Source: an uncultured Eisenbergiella sp.
Lineage (GTDB): Bacteria > Bacillota > Clostridia > Lachnospirales > Lachnospiraceae
Direction: 5' to 3'
DNA length: 15,323 nucleotides
Assembly (NCBI GenBank): GCA_948960675.1
Contig: CARDPF010000039.1
Coordinates: 1-15,323, forward strand
Shown: one piece after another, positions 14,409 through 15,323 of the stretch
How the letters are laid out: each line of letters starts with the position of its first letter
How positions within the stretch are numbered: the stretch's first letter is position 1
Made by a program: the position numbers and the translations under genes
Notes under the pieces: generated by a model
The model's input: only the letters and a program-made list of their open reading frames with translations
What the model was told of the DNA's origin: nothing
Databases searched by the model: none

Positions 14409-15323
14409 TTAAATTGCAATCAAATAATAATCCGATGCCGCCAGCATATCCCCAAAATAGCGCAGGTAGAGTCTGTAGGACGGATTTAATTCCAGAATCT
14501 TTTCAGCCAGTTCAAAGATTGACCCGTACCCGTAATATGCGCTCACAATAAGCGAAGGCTTATCCTTGGCAATTTGTTTGCTGCAGCACTCCAAAAGCCG
14601 CAGTTCCCTGCCTTCCCCGTGCAGCCGTAAAAAATCCACAGGAGCCGGAATATCTTTTCCCATATCCAACGCTTCCTGCGTGCGCACCAGAATCTGCAGA
14701 CGCTTCATTCCGCGCAGGTTACAGGAAAGCTTGAGCGCATCCTCCTCGGAGCGCACATAGCAGGTAACCTGCCCGTACACGTCCCCGTAAGCCTGCCGGA
14801 AGTTACGCACATCGTTCCCTTCCGTTGCCCAAATGTCCACAAATTGTTTTTCGCAGGCATCCGGCATTAAATCCGGATCGAATATCTGCAGGCTGTGATC
14901 CTTGACGGCCTGCAGGGGCGCCGTTTCCAAATGCATCCAGCTTTCCAGAAGTGCACACAGGACGCGTTTGGAACGGTAATCAGCAAGCCCGGCGTAAAGG
15001 GATACTGCCCTTTCGCGAAAATCCTGCAAAACCCTGGAACGCTGCCAGAAGGTATCGTAATCCTCCTTTTCGGGATGCAGGCTTCCCCAATAGGGATGCT
15101 CCTCATAGAAACGCAGGGTTTCGTCATAGGAAGCTTTGTCCTTCTTTTCCCGCTCCCGGATGGCATTGGTCATCTGCAGCACCATGGATACCGCATCCCC
15201 CCGCCGGATTTCTTCCGCCAGTTCCAGAAAATGCATATCCGTCTCATTCCGGCATGAAACCAAAGGGTACCGTTCCTGCGCCTGCTGCCCGGAAAGCCTA
15301 AACGGCCCTTCCTTCTTTTCTTC
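14409..15323 (-). CDS. FkbM-like methyltransferase-fold protein with altered SAM motifs (5' end outside the window)
   Basis: The frame is open from position 15323 to a stop at 14409 (304 codons). No ATG with a good ribosome site precedes the conserved part, so the start probably lies beyond the edge. Counting from TTG 15263, the N-terminal 130 residues are helical and charged. Then FVDIWATEGNDVRNFRQAYG (141-160) aligns with the FkbM first SAM-binding strand (usual form FVDvGAfdGdT). PVDFLRLHGEGREL (208-221) aligns with the usual DFIKmDvEGaE, and DKPSLIVSAYY with NPSYRLYLRYF matches the family's closing strands. Gly of the first motif is Trp145 and Asp of the second is His215, so SAM use is doubtful. 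Such proteins often sit in surface-glycan or flagellin-modification loci. The fold call is fairly good; substrate unknown. Confidence 0.7.
   Translation of the reverse strand, partial: EEKKEGPFRLSGQQAQERYPLVSCRNETDMHFLELAEEIRRGDAVSMVLQMTNAIREREKKDKASYDETLRFYEEHPYWGSLHPEKEDYDTFWQRSRVLQDFRERAVSLYAGLADYRSKRVLCALLESWMHLETAPLQAVKDHSLQIFDPDLMPDACEKQFVDIWATEGNDVRNFRQAYGDVYGQVTCYVRSEEDALKLSCNLRGMKRLQILVRTQEALDMGKDIPAPVDFLRLHGEGRELRLLECCSKQIAKDKPSLIVSAYYGYGSIFELAEKILELNPSYRLYLRYFGDMLAASDYYLIAI

Overview
The window carries most of a flagellar rod, basal-body and export operon, read on the minus strand from about 12.5 kb down to position 1. A short plus-strand block holds a degenerate LytM (M23)-like membrane protein and a bactofilin. 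The right edge holds the 5'-truncated portion of a minus-strand FkbM-like protein. Gene order (flgB, fliE, fliF, fliG, fliH, fliI, fliJ, fliK, flgD, TIGR02530-type gene), strong AGGAGG-type ribosome sites, mid-range GC and a short clostridial-type FlgD all point to a motile member of the Clostridia, most likely Lachnospiraceae. This assignment is inferred from gene order and protein character only.

Layout, in the direction of minus-strand transcription. An unrecognised bitopic membrane protein (12456-11071) is followed by an FtsA-like actin-fold ATPase with a long C-terminal extension (10995-8896). Next come flgB (rod), a 223-229 bp AT-rich non-coding gap where flgC would be expected, and fliE (rod/MS-ring adapter). 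Then follow fliF (MS ring), fliG (switch), fliH/fliI/fliJ (export ATPase complex), fliK (hook-length control), flgD (hook cap) and the start of a TIGR02530-type flagellar operon gene that runs off the left edge. fliF-fliG-fliH overlap and fliH-fliI nearly abut, so these four are probably translationally coupled. Several upstream in-frame start codons are rejected because a strong Shine-Dalgarno sits inside the extension.

On the plus strand, from a divergent promoter region (12457-12704), lie a one-pass membrane protein with a LytM-like extracellular domain that has lost every recognisable zinc ligand, then a 193 bp structured spacer, then a bactofilin. Bactofilins and M23 proteins are a known partnership in cell-shape control, so these two probably work together. 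A strong dyad (14362-14395) lies between the bactofilin and the convergent FkbM-like gene.

The unusual points are these: flgC is absent from its conserved slot; FlgD has a roughly 120-residue acidic tail; the flagellar run is preceded by an FtsA-like gene and an unknown membrane protein; the M23-like protein looks catalytically dead; the FkbM-like protein has altered SAM-site motifs; and a perfect 20 bp palindrome lies at the head of the minus-strand run. No tRNA, rRNA, CRISPR array, insertion sequence or prophage gene was seen.
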